Positions 1-9,974 of a stretch of 64,000 bases of DNA are shown here, in pieces (within the stretch, counting starts at the first letter, position 1; each line of letters opens with the position of its first letter). Both the position numbers and the translations under genes were made by a program. The notes under the pieces were generated by a model. That model was given only the letters and a program-made list of their open reading frames with translations. It made no database searches and was not told where the DNA came from. The stretch is from positions 62,001 through 126,000 of the forward strand of contig NZ_QGLE01000007.1 in NCBI RefSeq assembly GCF_003173035.1, read 5' to 3'. The stretch comes from Zavarzinia aquatilis. Lineage in GTDB: Bacteria; Pseudomonadota; Alphaproteobacteria; Zavarziniales; Zavarziniaceae.

Positions 1-336
1 TCGTGCTGCCTTGCCCGGTTCGGCGATGGCTTCTTCCCACAGGGCCTCGAGATCGAAGCGCATCTGTTCCATCGTCCGGCCGATGGCCAACATGCCAAGG
101 CGACCTTCACTGAGTGAGCCAATGGTGTCGCCCGCGCAGGCGATACGTTCGATCCAATGTTCCGTCGCGCCCAGGCTGTCGCGCAGGCCGCTGGCGCGCA
201 GGTCAATTTCGATGCGCACGAAAGTCAGCGGCTGGAACCGCATCCGCGCGGCGTCGAATGCCGCCCCGATGCTGTCGACGAAATATTCCGACGGCCCGAC
301 CCAGATGCGGCGCTTGGGTTCGACGCTGCTTGCCAT
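1..336 (-). CDS. partial hypothetical protein, possibly a degenerate GGDEF-like domain
   Basis: An open frame of 112 codons starts at an ATG (334-336, minus strand) and runs off the left edge without a stop. The protein begins MASSVEPKRRIWVG. Residues about 40-95 (EIDLR, then AGDTIGSLSEGRLGMLAIG) are loosely reminiscent of the last part of a GGDEF or response-regulator-like domain, but no GGDEF signature is present, so the match is only suggestive. Codon use is normal for the window. It is divergent from nothing nearby, since the next gene upstream is on the same strand 292 bases away. Function unknown. Confidence 0.55.
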   Translation of the reverse strand, partial: MASSVEPKRRIWVGPSEYFVDSIGAAFDAARMRFQPLTFVRIEIDLRASGLRDSLGATEHWIERIACAGDTIGSLSEGRLGMLAIGRTMEQMRFDLEALWEEAIAEPGKAAR

Positions 337-627
337 TCAAGAATTCCCTGTATCAAACGCCTGAGCCCATACCCTGCGTTCCGTGACTTGCCGATTCAGC
401 CGGCACAGCCGGAAACGCGGGTGCAATTGAGTCCAAATTGAATGTATTCATGATGCATTGCAAAAAAATTGCGCGGCCGCATTCCTAAATCCCGCATTCC
501 GACATCACGCCACGACGGCTTTGTCGCAACGCATTGCACATTCATTGCGGCGCGATGCCACGCACCGGCCGCCGGCCTCCCAAGTCATTGATTTCTAATA
601 AAATGACGGCGAAACCACAGGCGCGCC
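337..627. other. intergenic region, no gene seen
   Basis: This 291-base stretch is more AT-rich than its flanks (around 430-480 and 580-605). It separates the partial gene at the left edge from the TPR gene and should hold the promoter of the former. A GCAA-A5-TTGC inverted repeat lies near 457-471, but no convincing -35/-10 pair or terminator could be assigned. Confidence 0.4.
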
Positions 628-1098
628 TCAGGGGTTCTCCTGACGATAACGCTGGATCGCGGCCTCGAGATCGCTGCGTTCATCGCAGCCCGCTGGGCAG
701 AGACGGACGAGTTGTGACAATTGCTCCTCCGCCTTGGGTAGCATTTTCATCTCGAGAAAGGATTCGCCTAGATATTCGCGCGCGCCGCGATGATCCGGAT
801 CGAGTTTCAGCGCCCGCCAGTAGTGCTTCTGTGCCGCCTCGTAGTCACCGGACTTGCGATAGGCGAAGCCGAGCAGATTTTCCGCGTCGGCATTGCCCGG
901 GTCGGCCCTGACCGCGGCGGTCAGACGGCGGATGGCCATCGGCCAGTCCTTCGCCTCGACCGCGGCCTTGCCGGCGGTGTAGTCGAGCGTGGCCGCGACC
1001 GAGGGCATGGTGGTTTCGGTTCCCGCGGCCTGGGCGAAAGGCATCCCCCGCAGGACAACCGTGAGAGCCAAAGACGGTAGAAGCAATGTTCCGCGCAT
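628..1098 (-). CDS. exported tetratricopeptide-repeat protein
   Basis: A 156-residue protein with an N-terminal signal peptide (MRGTLLLPSLALTVVL, probable cleavage after AQA near residue 24). The mature part carries about three TPR units: GKAAVEAKDWPMAIRRL, DAENLLGFAYRKSGDYEAA and REYLGESFLEMKMLPKAEEQL. TPRs mediate protein-protein contacts, so an adaptor role in the periplasm is inferred. The frame is open further upstream, but that part has no signal-like sequence, so the ATG at 1098 was chosen. It lies 43 bases downstream of the rRNA methyltransferase and probably ends the guaB transcript. A CPAGC motif near the C terminus could form a disulfide. The partner is unknown. Confidence 0.75.
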   Translation of the reverse strand: MRGTLLLPSLALTVVLRGMPFAQAAGTETTMPSVAATLDYTAGKAAVEAKDWPMAIRRLTAAVRADPGNADAENLLGFAYRKSGDYEAAQKHYWRALKLDPDHRGAREYLGESFLEMKMLPKAEEQLSQLVRLCPAGCDERSDLEAAIQRYRQENP

Positions 1099-1141
1099 GG
1101 CCGCGCATCTCCCCGAAATGGAAACCCGGGGAATGCTATGC

Positions 1142-2410
1142 TCAACCGGCGCTGGCGCGTGTGACGGCCGACACGAAAAAGCCATCCGTGCCCTGAGCGG
1201 CGGGATCGAGCGCGACGCCCAATCCGTTGTCCATGATTCCGGGCAGGGCCTGTTCGAGGGCAAGCGGGGCGAAATCCGGATGCCGGGTCAGGAAACCCGC
1301 CACCACGTCCTCGTCCTCCTCCATAAAGACGGAACAGGTGGCATAGACGAGGCGACCACCGGGGCGGACCAGTCGGGCCGCCTCGTCGATGATTTGGCCC
1401 TGCAGCTCGGCGAGTTCGGCGACGCGGTCCGGGGTCAGCGACCAGCGCGCCGCCGGATTGCGCCGCCAGGTGCCCGACAGGCTGCAAGGTGCGTCGACCA
1501 GCACGCAATCGAAGGCGCCGGCCTCCCGCGCCATCAATTCGGGCGAGATCGCGGCGGTTTCGACGAAACCGGCGATGCCCGCCCGCTCCAGCCGGGGCTT
1601 CATGCGCGACAGGCGCCGTTCCTCGACATCGAGGGCGAGGAGGCGCCCCTGCCCGTTCATGGCGGCGGCCAGCGCCAGCGCCTTACCCCCTGCCCCGGCG
1701 CAATAATCGGCGATGGCTTGACCGGGCCGCGCCGCGCAGGCCAGCGCGACGAGCTGCGAGCCTTCGTCCTGCACCTCGATCCGGCCTTCGGCGAAGGGGG
1801 CAAGCTGACCCAGCCGCTCCCGCCCCTCGATCCGGATGCCGACCGGGGAGAGCGCGCAGGGCACGGCCCTGAGGCCGAGACCGGCGAGTTCGCCCAGCAC
1901 CTCTTCCCGCGTCGCCTTCAGCGTGTTCACGCGAAGGTCGAGCGGCGCGCGCCCGGCCATCGCCGCCATGACAGCGCCGAGCCGGTCGCCGAAGCGGCGG
2001 CGCAACAGGGGATCGAGACTTTCCGGGTAATCGCCCGCGACACAGTCCGGCACATCGCCGACCGTGGCGAGACGGCCAAGGCCCGCCCGCTCCGCCGCGC
2101 TCAAGGGCGCCGGGGCATGGCCCTCGCCCGTGCACCAGCCCTCCAGGGTCGCGGCATCGGTAAAGCCGCTGAGCACGGCGGCGGCCATGGCGGTCAGGCG
2201 GGGCGACGCGGCCTCGCCGGTCAGATGGGCGATGCTGCCCTGACGGCGCAGGGCGTACCAGACGATGCCATTGATCGCCGCGCGGTCCTGCTTGCCGGCA
2301 TAGCGCCGGTTGCGGAAGTAGCGGTCGACGACGCGGTCCGCCGCCTCCGTCGCGGCGGCGATCTCGATCAGGATCTCGATCGCCGCGGAAATCCGGGCGG
2401 CGGGCTGCAT
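1142..2410 (-). CDS. RsmB/RsmF-family 16S rRNA m5C methyltransferase
   Basis: A 422-residue SAM-dependent RNA cytosine-C5 methyltransferase of the Fmu/NOL1/NOP2/Sun family. The N-terminal 1-140 is an all-helical, NusB-like region. The SAM-binding loop is DYCAGAGGKALAL (235-247). The two catalytic cysteines are both present: DAPCS (Cys309) and ATCS (Cys359). In this family one attacks C6 of cytosine and the other resolves the adduct. GTWRRNP after the first motif is typical. It begins 10 bases after guaB, so the two are almost certainly cotranscribed. Whether the target is 16S C967 (RsmB) or another position cannot be read from the sequence. Confidence 0.88.
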   Translation of the reverse strand: MQPAARISAAIEILIEIAAATEAADRVVDRYFRNRRYAGKQDRAAINGIVWYALRRQGSIAHLTGEAASPRLTAMAAAVLSGFTDAATLEGWCTGEGHAPAPLSAAERAGLGRLATVGDVPDCVAGDYPESLDPLLRRRFGDRLGAVMAAMAGRAPLDLRVNTLKATREEVLGELAGLGLRAVPCALSPVGIRIEGRERLGQLAPFAEGRIEVQDEGSQLVALACAARPGQAIADYCAGAGGKALALAAAMNGQGRLLALDVEERRLSRMKPRLERAGIAGFVETAAISPELMAREAGAFDCVLVDAPCSLSGTWRRNPAARWSLTPDRVAELAELQGQIIDEAARLVRPGGRLVYATCSVFMEEDEDVVAGFLTRHPDFAPLALEQALPGIMDNGLGVALDPAAQGTDGFFVSAVTRASAG

Positions 2411-2420
2411 GGGCTGGCCC

Positions 2421-3887
<1,467 letters not shown>

Positions 3888-3999
3888 CTAATCCTCCGTG
3901 TGCAGCAAAAAGAGCGGTCCTGAATCGGGGTCGCGCTCTATAGCACGGGCGCCCGCCGGGGCCTAGCCGGCAGACGCAGGCCCGCCATGCGCCGCCCGA

Positions 4000-4716
4000 T
4001 CACGACCGGAAGCCGGTCGCGACCACATACATTTCAGAAGAATCGCTGCGGCTGGCCGGCGGCTTCATGTGCTTGACCATGGCGAAATGCTTGCGCATGG
4101 CCGCCATCAGCTGGTTCTCGGAGCCGCCCTGCAACACCTTGGCGATGAAAGCGCCGCCCGGCTTCAGCACTTCGATGGCGAAATCGAGCGCGGCCTCGCA
4201 CAGGGCCATGATCTTCAGGTGATCGGTCGCCTTGTGCCCGGTCGAGGATGCCGCCATGTCGGACAGCACCACATCCGCCGGCCCGCCCAGCAACTCGCGC
4301 AGCTTCTCGGGCGCGTCCTCGGCGAGGAAGTCGAACTGGATCACCTCGGCCCCCGGCAGGGGCGCGACCTCGGTCAGGTCGATGCCGACGACCTTGCCGT
4401 TGGGCGCGGGATCGCCGGGGCGGGAGCGGACGCGCACGCTCGCCACCTGACACCAGCCGCCCGGCGCGGCGCCGAGGTCGACCACGACGGCGCCGGGGCG
4501 CAGCACGCGCAGCTTGTCGTCGATCTCGAGCAGCTTGAAGGCGGCGCGGCTGCGATAGCCCTCGCGCTTCGCCGCCGCGACGTAAGGATCGTTCAGCTGC
4601 CGCTCCAGCCAGCGGGCCGACGAAACCGTCCGCTTCTTCGCCGTCTTCACCCGGACGTGCAGGCCCCGGTTCTGCCCCGAAATGCTGCCGCCCTTGCCGC
4701 TACCCTGCCCGCTCAT
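4000..4716 (-). CDS. rlmE: 23S rRNA uridine-2'-O-methyltransferase RlmE (FtsJ/RrmJ)
   Basis: A 238-residue methyltransferase that modifies U2552 in the 23S A-loop late in 50S assembly. The K-D-K-E tetrad of the family is visible: Lys in [10 protein letters not shown], Asp in VVLSDMA, Lys in [10 protein letters not shown] and Glu in [11 protein letters not shown]. The SAM loop is [14 protein letters not shown]. The first 30 residues ([10 protein letters not shown]...) are a basic, Gly-rich extension common in alphaproteobacteria. Its ATG at 4716 overlaps the TGA of the upstream ppx gene in an ATGA arrangement, indicating translational coupling. Confidence 0.95.
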   Translation of the reverse strand: MSGQGSGKGGSISGQNRGLHVRVKTAKKRTVSSARWLERQLNDPYVAAAKREGYRSRAAFKLLEIDDKLRVLRPGAVVVDLGAAPGGWCQVASVRVRSRPGDPAPNGKVVGIDLTEVAPLPGAEVIQFDFLAEDAPEKLRELLGGPADVVLSDMAASSTGHKATDHLKIMALCEAALDFAIEVLKPGGAFIAKVLQGGSENQLMAAMRKHFAMVKHMKPPASRSDSSEMYVVATGFRS

Positions 4717-5789
4717 GCCTTGCTGTCCGCCATCAAACCCATCAACACACCCTCGCGCAGCCCACGGTCGGCGATGCGCAGCCGCTTTTCCGGCCAGGCC
4801 TCGAGGATCGCCTCGAGAATGGCGCAGCCGGCCAGCACCAGATCGGCGCGGTCGCGGCCGATGCAGGGATTGGCGGCCCGCCCGTCGAAAGGCAGCGCCT
4901 TGATATCGGTGATCACCCGGTCGATCTCGTCCCGCGTCATCCAGCTGCCGTCGACGCGCGAGCGGTCGTAACGCGGCAGGTTCATGCGGACGGCGGCGAG
5001 CGTGGTCACCGTGCCCGAGGTGCCGAGCAGCTGGAAACCGAAGTCGCGCGCCGCTTCCCGCGCATCGTGGCGGGCGGCGAAGGGGGCCATGGCGTCGCGC
5101 ACCTCGCCCACCATGCGGCCATAGACCGTGGCGTCGACCTCGACCCCGCCGAAACGCTCGGCCAGGGTGACGACGCCGAGGGGCACCGAAATCCAGTCCA
5201 GCATTTCCGCCCGGTCCGGCCCCTTGACCGCGAGCCAGGCGAGTTCGGTCGAGCCGCCACCGATATCGAACACAAGCGCACGGCGCCGGTCGGGATCGAG
5301 CAGCGGCGTGCAGCCGGCGACGGCGAGCCGCGCCTCCTCGGCCGGGGAAATCACTTCGAGGGCGATGCCGGTTTCCTGCCGCGCCCGGGCGAGGAATTCG
5401 CCACCGTTGGTCGCCCGCCGGCAGGCTTCGGTCGCGATGGCGCGGATATGGGTGACGCGGCGTCGGCGCATCCGCCCGGCACAGACCTGCAGCGCGTCGA
5501 GCGTGCGCTCGATCGCGGCATCGGCGATGCGGCCATGGGAGGCCAGCCCCTCGCCAAGACGAACGATGCGCGAGAAAGCGTCGACGATACGGAAAGTGCC
5601 GTGGCGTGCCGGCTCGGCGATCAGCAACCGGCAATTGTTGGTGCCGAGATCGAGGGCCGCGAACATCGGCGGATCGCCGCCGTCACCAGAATGGCCCGAA
5701 AAACCGGCGCGCAAGACGCCGTTCACGGGATCAAGCCCCTCGGGGCGCGAGTCCGACACGATTGACCTCGACCGATCGGGACAGCCCAC
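4713..5789 (-). CDS. Ppx/GppA family exopolyphosphatase/pppGpp phosphohydrolase
   Basis: A 358-residue member of the actin-like ASKHA phosphatase family. The phosphate-1 motif is [15 protein letters not shown] (44-58); the second loop is [13 protein letters not shown]; the third is [13 protein letters not shown]. The family hydrolyses terminal phosphate from polyphosphate or from pppGpp. The protein is shorter than E. coli Ppx (513) and GppA (494) and lacks their C-terminal HD-like half, which is normal for the short alphaproteobacterial form. The start at 5789 gives a 41-residue leader before the core; an internal ATG at 5666 ([11 protein letters not shown]) would start exactly at the core and is a serious alternative. 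It is translationally coupled to rlmE. Confidence 0.88.
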   Translation of the reverse strand: MGCPDRSRSIVSDSRPEGLDPVNGVLRAGFSGHSGDGGDPPMFAALDLGTNNCRLLIAEPARHGTFRIVDAFSRIVRLGEGLASHGRIADAAIERTLDALQVCAGRMRRRRVTHIRAIATEACRRATNGGEFLARARQETGIALEVISPAEEARLAVAGCTPLLDPDRRRALVFDIGGGSTELAWLAVKGPDRAEMLDWISVPLGVVTLAERFGGVEVDATVYGRMVGEVRDAMAPFAARHDAREAARDFGFQLLGTSGTVTTLAAVRMNLPRYDRSRVDGSWMTRDEIDRVITDIKALPFDGRAANPCIGRDRADLVLAGCAILEAILEAWPEKRLRIADRGLREGVLMGLMADSKA

Positions 5790-5908
5790 GCTGCCCCACT
5801 TGCCCCCATGATAGCAGCTTTCCGGTGTTTGGGTAAAAAACGAGCAGCCCCGGAAGGATCAGGCGCTAGCCGTGAAAATTGGAAGACTGACCCGCATAAT
5901 CGACATAT

Positions 5909-5926
5909 CATCATTCATATATGATG
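5909..5926. promoter_or_regulatory. palindromic operator upstream of HTH gene
   Basis: CATCAT-6nt-ATGATG, two perfect 6-base arms in an unusually AT-rich 60-base patch 20 bases before the HTH start codon. TATACA at 5930-5935 could be a -10 element, which would make the HTH mRNA nearly leaderless. Autoregulation by the downstream HTH protein is inferred from position. Confidence 0.5.
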
Positions 5927-5945
5927 TTTTATACATGACTAACCC

Positions 5946-6212
5946 ATGATGACCGCCGCGCAAATGCGGGCTGCCCGCGCCCTTCTCGGCATCGACCAGC
6001 GCACCCTGGCCGAGCTGGCGGGCGTGTCGCTGCCCACGATCCAGCGCATGGAGGCCAGCGAGGGCAATGTCCGCGGCGTGGTCGAGAGCCTGACCCGTGT
6101 GGTCGAGGCGCTGGACCGGGCCGGGGTCGAGTTGATCGGGGAAAACGCGCCCAGCGCCGGTGGTGGCCGAGGCCTGCGCCTCAAGCCCGCCCGGCCGGTG
6201 GACGGCGTCTGA
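5946..6212 (+). CDS. small XRE-type helix-turn-helix transcriptional regulator
   Basis: An 88-residue DNA-binding protein. The HTH is residues about 7-45: AQMRAARALLGIDQRTLAELAGVSLPTIQRME. The C-terminal RAGVELIGENAP and GRGLRLKP form the short tail usual for this widespread alphaproteobacterial Cro/CI-like family. An ATG at 5949 is an equally possible start; neither has a Shine-Dalgarno sequence. The palindrome at 5909-5926 in its promoter suggests autoregulation. A SulP transporter gene begins 119 bases downstream on the same strand, so that transporter may be its second target. Confidence 0.8.
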   Translation: MMTAAQMRAARALLGIDQRTLAELAGVSLPTIQRMEASEGNVRGVVESLTRVVEALDRAGVELIGENAPSAGGGRGLRLKPARPVDGV

Positions 6213-6331
6213 CCCCATCGCGACGGCGACCGCCGACGTTTTGCCGACGATCCCCGCCGCAGGTTGCGGCCCGGCAGTCTTTGCTGCCCGAAGCAGTGGC
6301 AGTCCGAATCTGCCCCGAAGGAGTGATCGTC

Positions 6332-8044
6332 ATGGCCGCGAGGCCCGCCGAACCCGGTTTCATCGAATTGTTCACGCCAAAGCTCGTGACCATCCTGCGC
6401 GAGCGTTACGGCCTCGCCGAATTCAAGGCGGACGCCATCGCCGGCCTGACCGTCGCCATCGTCGCCCTGCCCCTGTCGATGGCCATCGCCATTGCCTCGG
6501 GCGTGCCGCCGGATCGCGGCCTTTACACCGCCATCGTCGGCGGTTTCCTCGTCTCGGCGCTGGGCGGCAGCCGGTTCCAGATCGGCGGCCCGGCGGGCGC
6601 CTTCATCGTCCTCGTCGCCGCGACGGTCGATGTCCATGGCCTCGACGGCTTGCTGCTCGCGACCATGATGTCCGGCGTCTTTCTCGCCGCCATCGGCTTC
6701 CTCCGGCTCGGCACCTATATCAAGTTCATTCCCTATCCGGTCACGGTCGGCTTTACCGCCGGCATCGCCGTCATCATTTTCGCCAGCCAGATCAAGGACC
6801 TGCTGGGCCTGACCCTGCCGGGCAAGGAGCCGGGCGCGCTGCTGCCCAAGCTCGAGATGCTGGGCGGCGCGCTGACGACCGCCAGTCCCGCCACCATCGG
6901 CGTGACCGTGCTGACCGTCGGCACCATCCTGATTCTGCGGCGCTATCGTCCGCAGTGGCCGGGGATGCTGATCGCGGTCACCCTCGCCTCGCTCGTCGCG
7001 CTCGGCCTTGGTCTCGATGTCGAGACCATCGGCAGCCGTTTCGGCGGCATTCCGCAGTCGATCCCCCTGCCCAGCCTGCCGCCCGTCAGCCTCGAGAAGG
7101 CGATCGCCGTCCTGCCCGCCGCCCTGTCCTTCACCCTGCTCGGCGCGATCGAGAGCCTGCTGTCCGCCGTCGTCGCCGACAGCATGAGCGGGCGGCGCCA
7201 CCGCTCCAACTGCGAACTCGTCGCGCAGGGCGCGGCCAATATCGCGTCGGGCCTGTTCGGCGGCATCTGCGTGACCGGCACCATCGCCCGCACGGCGACC
7301 AATGTCCGCGCCGGCGCCCATGGCCCCATCGCGGGGATGCTGCATTCCGTGTTCCTGCTGGCCTTCGTGCTGCTGGCCGCGCCGCTCGCCTCGGCGATCC
7401 CGCTCGCGGCGCTTGCCGGCGTGCTCGCCATCGTCGCCTGGAACATGATCGAGAAACATGCCTTCGCCGTCCTGTTGCGGACGTCGCGGGGCGATGCGGT
7501 GGTGCTGCTGACCACGCTGCTCCTCACCATCTTCCGCGACCTGACGGAAGGCATCGTCGCCGGCTTTACCCTCGGCGCCCTGCTCTTCCTGCACCGCATG
7601 GCGCAGTCGGTCGAAGTGGAGAGCGAGACGCCCTTCGTCGCCGAGGACCAGAGCGACAAGACCGATACCCGCCGCCAGGAGCGTTACAACCCCGCCCTGT
7701 CGAGCGACAAGGAGGTGGTGGTCCATCACATCACCGGCGCCTTCTTCTTCGGGGCGGCGGCCAGCGTCGGCGCCGTGCTCGACCGGCTGGGCGAGAGTCC
7801 GCGCGCCTATGTGCTCGATTTCGCCAATGTGCCCTTCCTCGATTCGACCGCGGCCGCGACCATCGAAGGCTTCCTGCGCAAGGCAGAGCGGCAGGGCGCC
7901 ATCGTCTATATCGGCGGGGCGAAGCCCGCGGTGCGCCGGGTGTTGCTGGCCCATGGCGTGCGCCCGCCGCGTGCCCACTTCAAGTCGGACGTCGCCGATG
8001 CCATGATCGCCGCTCATCGAAAGGCCACGCCCGCGACCGCATGA
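6332..8044 (+). CDS. SulP-family inorganic anion transporter with STAS domain
   Basis: A 570-residue inner-membrane transporter of the SulP/SLC26 family, which moves sulfate, bicarbonate or related anions. Residues about 30-420 are highly hydrophobic with 10-14 spans, including the family signature around GLYTAIVGGFLVSALGGS and QIGGPAGAFIVL. The STAS domain occupies about residues 455-560 (AYVLDFANVPFLDSTAAATIEG). The start at 6332 was chosen over an in-frame ATG at 6281 because GAAGGAG sits 8 bases upstream and the protein then begins at the conserved N terminus. The stop overlaps the start of the DUF4344 gene (ATGA). The substrate cannot be deduced. Confidence 0.9.
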   Translation: MAARPAEPGFIELFTPKLVTILRERYGLAEFKADAIAGLTVAIVALPLSMAIAIASGVPPDRGLYTAIVGGFLVSALGGSRFQIGGPAGAFIVLVAATVDVHGLDGLLLATMMSGVFLAAIGFLRLGTYIKFIPYPVTVGFTAGIAVIIFASQIKDLLGLTLPGKEPGALLPKLEMLGGALTTASPATIGVTVLTVGTILILRRYRPQWPGMLIAVTLASLVALGLGLDVETIGSRFGGIPQSIPLPSLPPVSLEKAIAVLPAALSFTLLGAIESLLSAVVADSMSGRRHRSNCELVAQGAANIASGLFGGICVTGTIARTATNVRAGAHGPIAGMLHSVFLLAFVLLAAPLASAIPLAALAGVLAIVAWNMIEKHAFAVLLRTSRGDAVVLLTTLLLTIFRDLTEGIVAGFTLGALLFLHRMAQSVEVESETPFVAEDQSDKTDTRRQERYNPALSSDKEVVVHHITGAFFFGAAASVGAVLDRLGESPRAYVLDFANVPFLDSTAAATIEGFLRKAERQGAIVYIGGAKPAVRRVLLAHGVRPPRAHFKSDVADAMIAAHRKATPATA

Positions 8045-8946
8045 TCCGCCGCCTCTGCCTGCTTTTCCTGCTGCTGCTCGGCGCCGCCCCCGCGGCGGCG
8101 GAGCCACGGCCGCTCGACGCCGGGGACCGGCTGTTCATCCAGGCCAATGTGCAATGGACCGTCGGCCACGAGATCGGCCACGCCCTGATCGACCAGCTGC
8201 AGCTTCCCGTCTTCGGGCGGGAGGAGGACGCGGCCGACATGCTGGGCGCGCTGCTCCTCGTGCTGCGGCGGGATGCCGGCCTGCAGCCCGATTTCCGCGA
8301 GCGGCTGAAGGCCATCGCCGATGGCTGGCTGCTGGAATGGCTCGACGATCTGAAGCTCGACAGCAGCATTCCCTATTGGGACCAGCATTCCCTCGATATC
8401 CAGCGCCTGTTCACCTTCACCTGCCTGATCTTCGGCTCCGATCCCGAGCATCTGCGCGACCTCGCCGATACCGCGACCCTGCCCGTCGAGCGGGCGCTCT
8501 ATTGCCCCGATGAATATGCCCTCGCCGCCCGTTCCATCGACTGGGTCAGCCAGCATTACGGCCGCCCGGCGGGCGAGATGCCGGCACCGGGCGCCGGCCG
8601 TTTCCGCGTGACCTATGAGACCGGGGGGGCGTCGCGCGTCCGCGACCTGATCGAGATCGTGCAGGCCGATCCCTTCGTGCAGGAGGCCGCGGACCGCCTG
8701 TCCGAGCGCCTTCGCCTGCCGCGCGACATCGGCATCGTCTTCACCGACTGCGGCAACCCCGATGCCTTCTATAATGCGAACACGGTCGAGATCGTGATCT
8801 GCTACGGCTTGCTCGAGCATTTCGCCGATTACGCCCGCCGCCGCCACGATCCCGCCCCGGGGCGAAGCCTGTGCGACGTGCCGGTGACGGGGATGCCCGC
8901 CGGGCGGCGCTACGGCTGTTCCGCGCCGGCCCCGCCCGCCCCGTAA
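8041..8946 (+). CDS. exported DUF4344-type putative metallopeptidase
   Basis: A 301-residue protein with a clear signal peptide (MIRRLCLLFLLLLGAAPAAAEP). The mature protein carries a zincin motif HEIGH (residues 43-47) followed by EEDAADM at 61-67, which would supply the third zinc ligand. This is the arrangement of the DUF4344 putative metallopeptidase family. Cysteines at the C terminus suggest a disulfide-stabilised periplasmic protein. It is translationally coupled to the SulP transporter through an ATGA overlap, an association with no obvious explanation. Substrate and role are unknown. Confidence 0.8.
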   Translation: MIRRLCLLFLLLLGAAPAAAEPRPLDAGDRLFIQANVQWTVGHEIGHALIDQLQLPVFGREEDAADMLGALLLVLRRDAGLQPDFRERLKAIADGWLLEWLDDLKLDSSIPYWDQHSLDIQRLFTFTCLIFGSDPEHLRDLADTATLPVERALYCPDEYALAARSIDWVSQHYGRPAGEMPAPGAGRFRVTYETGGASRVRDLIEIVQADPFVQEAADRLSERLRLPRDIGIVFTDCGNPDAFYNANTVEIVICYGLLEHFADYARRRHDPAPGRSLCDVPVTGMPAGRRYGCSAPAPPAP

Positions 8947-9065
8947 AGCCACAAGAATTTGCGTCTTCCCTCGCCAACGGGGCAAGACATGGTACCATTT
9001 CGCCCAGTGGTCGGCGGAGGGCGATTCTTTTGCAATTGGCACGGCGGGAGCGTTCGGAAGGCACC

Positions 9066-9881
9066 ATGAACGTCATGGCGGGCGCAAGAAGCGAGATCTA
9101 CGGGCGGCTGGAAAGCGCGCGGCGGATCTGGTGCGTCGGCGCCATCCATGCCGATCTCAACCGTCTCGCCGTGCTGCATGACGCCCTCGCCGGGCGCTTG
9201 CGCCGGGGCGACCGCCTCGTCTATCTCGGCAACATGATCGGTCACGGCGCCGAGGCGATCGGCACCATCGACGAATTGCTGGCCTTCCGCCGCCATGTCC
9301 TGTGCATCGCCGGGATGGAGCCGTGGGACATCGTCTTCCTGCGCGGCGCGCAGGAAGAGATGTGGATGAAACTCGGCCAGTTGCAGTTCGCGCCCAACCC
9401 GCGCGAAGTGCTGCACTGGATGATCGGCCAGGGCGTGGGCGCCACCCTGCGCGCCTATGGCATCGAGCCGGACAGCGGTTTCGGCCATATCCGCGACGGC
9501 GCCGTCGCCATCACGCGCTGGACCTCGCGGGTGATGCAGGCGGTGCACGACCATCCGGGCCACGACGATCTGCTGTCGGGCCTGCGCCGCTATGCCTTCT
9601 CGACCGGCGAGGGCCTACTCTTCGTCAACGCCGGGCTCGACGCCGGCCGCCCCCTGACCGAACAGCGCGACGCCTTCTGGTGGGGCGGCCCCGGCCGCTT
9701 CGACGACGACGCGCCCTACGGCGACTTCCGCCTGATCATCCGGGGTTTCGACCGCAACCGCGGCGGCGTGATCATGGGCCAGCACCGCGTCACCATCGAC
9801 GGCGGCTGCGGCTTCGGCGGCACCCTCGCCGCCGCCTGCTTCCAGCCCGACGGCGACCTCGACGACTGGATCGAGGTCTGA
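9066..9881 (+). CDS. PPP-phosphatase-like protein with degenerate metal-binding motifs
   Basis: A 271-residue protein aligned by eye with serine/threonine protein phosphatases of the calcineurin-like fold. The three hallmark motifs are at the right spacing but altered: GDxHG reads GAIHA, GDxxDRG reads GNMIGHG, and RGNHE reads RGAQEE. Most metal ligands are therefore lost, so it is probably a pseudo-phosphatase or binding protein. I recall similar degenerate forms in other alphaproteobacteria, so this is unlikely to be a local mutation. The ATG at 9066 was chosen because it precedes the conserved part (RRIWCVGAIHA). It stands alone as a single transcription unit. Function unknown. Confidence 0.7.
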   Translation: MNVMAGARSEIYGRLESARRIWCVGAIHADLNRLAVLHDALAGRLRRGDRLVYLGNMIGHGAEAIGTIDELLAFRRHVLCIAGMEPWDIVFLRGAQEEMWMKLGQLQFAPNPREVLHWMIGQGVGATLRAYGIEPDSGFGHIRDGAVAITRWTSRVMQAVHDHPGHDDLLSGLRRYAFSTGEGLLFVNAGLDAGRPLTEQRDAFWWGGPGRFDDDAPYGDFRLIIRGFDRNRGGVIMGQHRVTIDGGCGFGGTLAAACFQPDGDLDDWIEV

Positions 9882-9928
9882 GCGGCTGGGGGGCACCATC
9901 ACCCTCCTCAGTTTCCGAGCCCCAATCC

Positions 9929-9945
9929 GTAAAGCGTTCCTTTAC
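9929..9945. promoter_or_regulatory. higBA operator palindrome
   Basis: GTAAAG-CGTTC-CTTTAC, a perfect 6+5+6 inverted repeat 30 bases before the higB start. Outer GTTTCC (9911-9916) and GGAAAC (9947-9952) are also complementary. HigA-type antitoxins repress their own operon through such palindromes; the assignment is inferred from position. Confidence 0.55.
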
Positions 9946-9974
9946 AGGAAACGGATCGGAAGCTAGAATGTGTC

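Noticed and set aside
5939-8107. A 722-codon minus-strand frame over the SulP gene
   Set aside because: Antisense of a gene with transmembrane pattern and STAS domain; no domain or start signal on the minus strand.
6160-8946. A 928-codon frame fusing the region before SulP to the DUF4344 protein
   Set aside because: Only its C-terminal part from 8041 is coding; the rest reads the SulP gene in the wrong frame.
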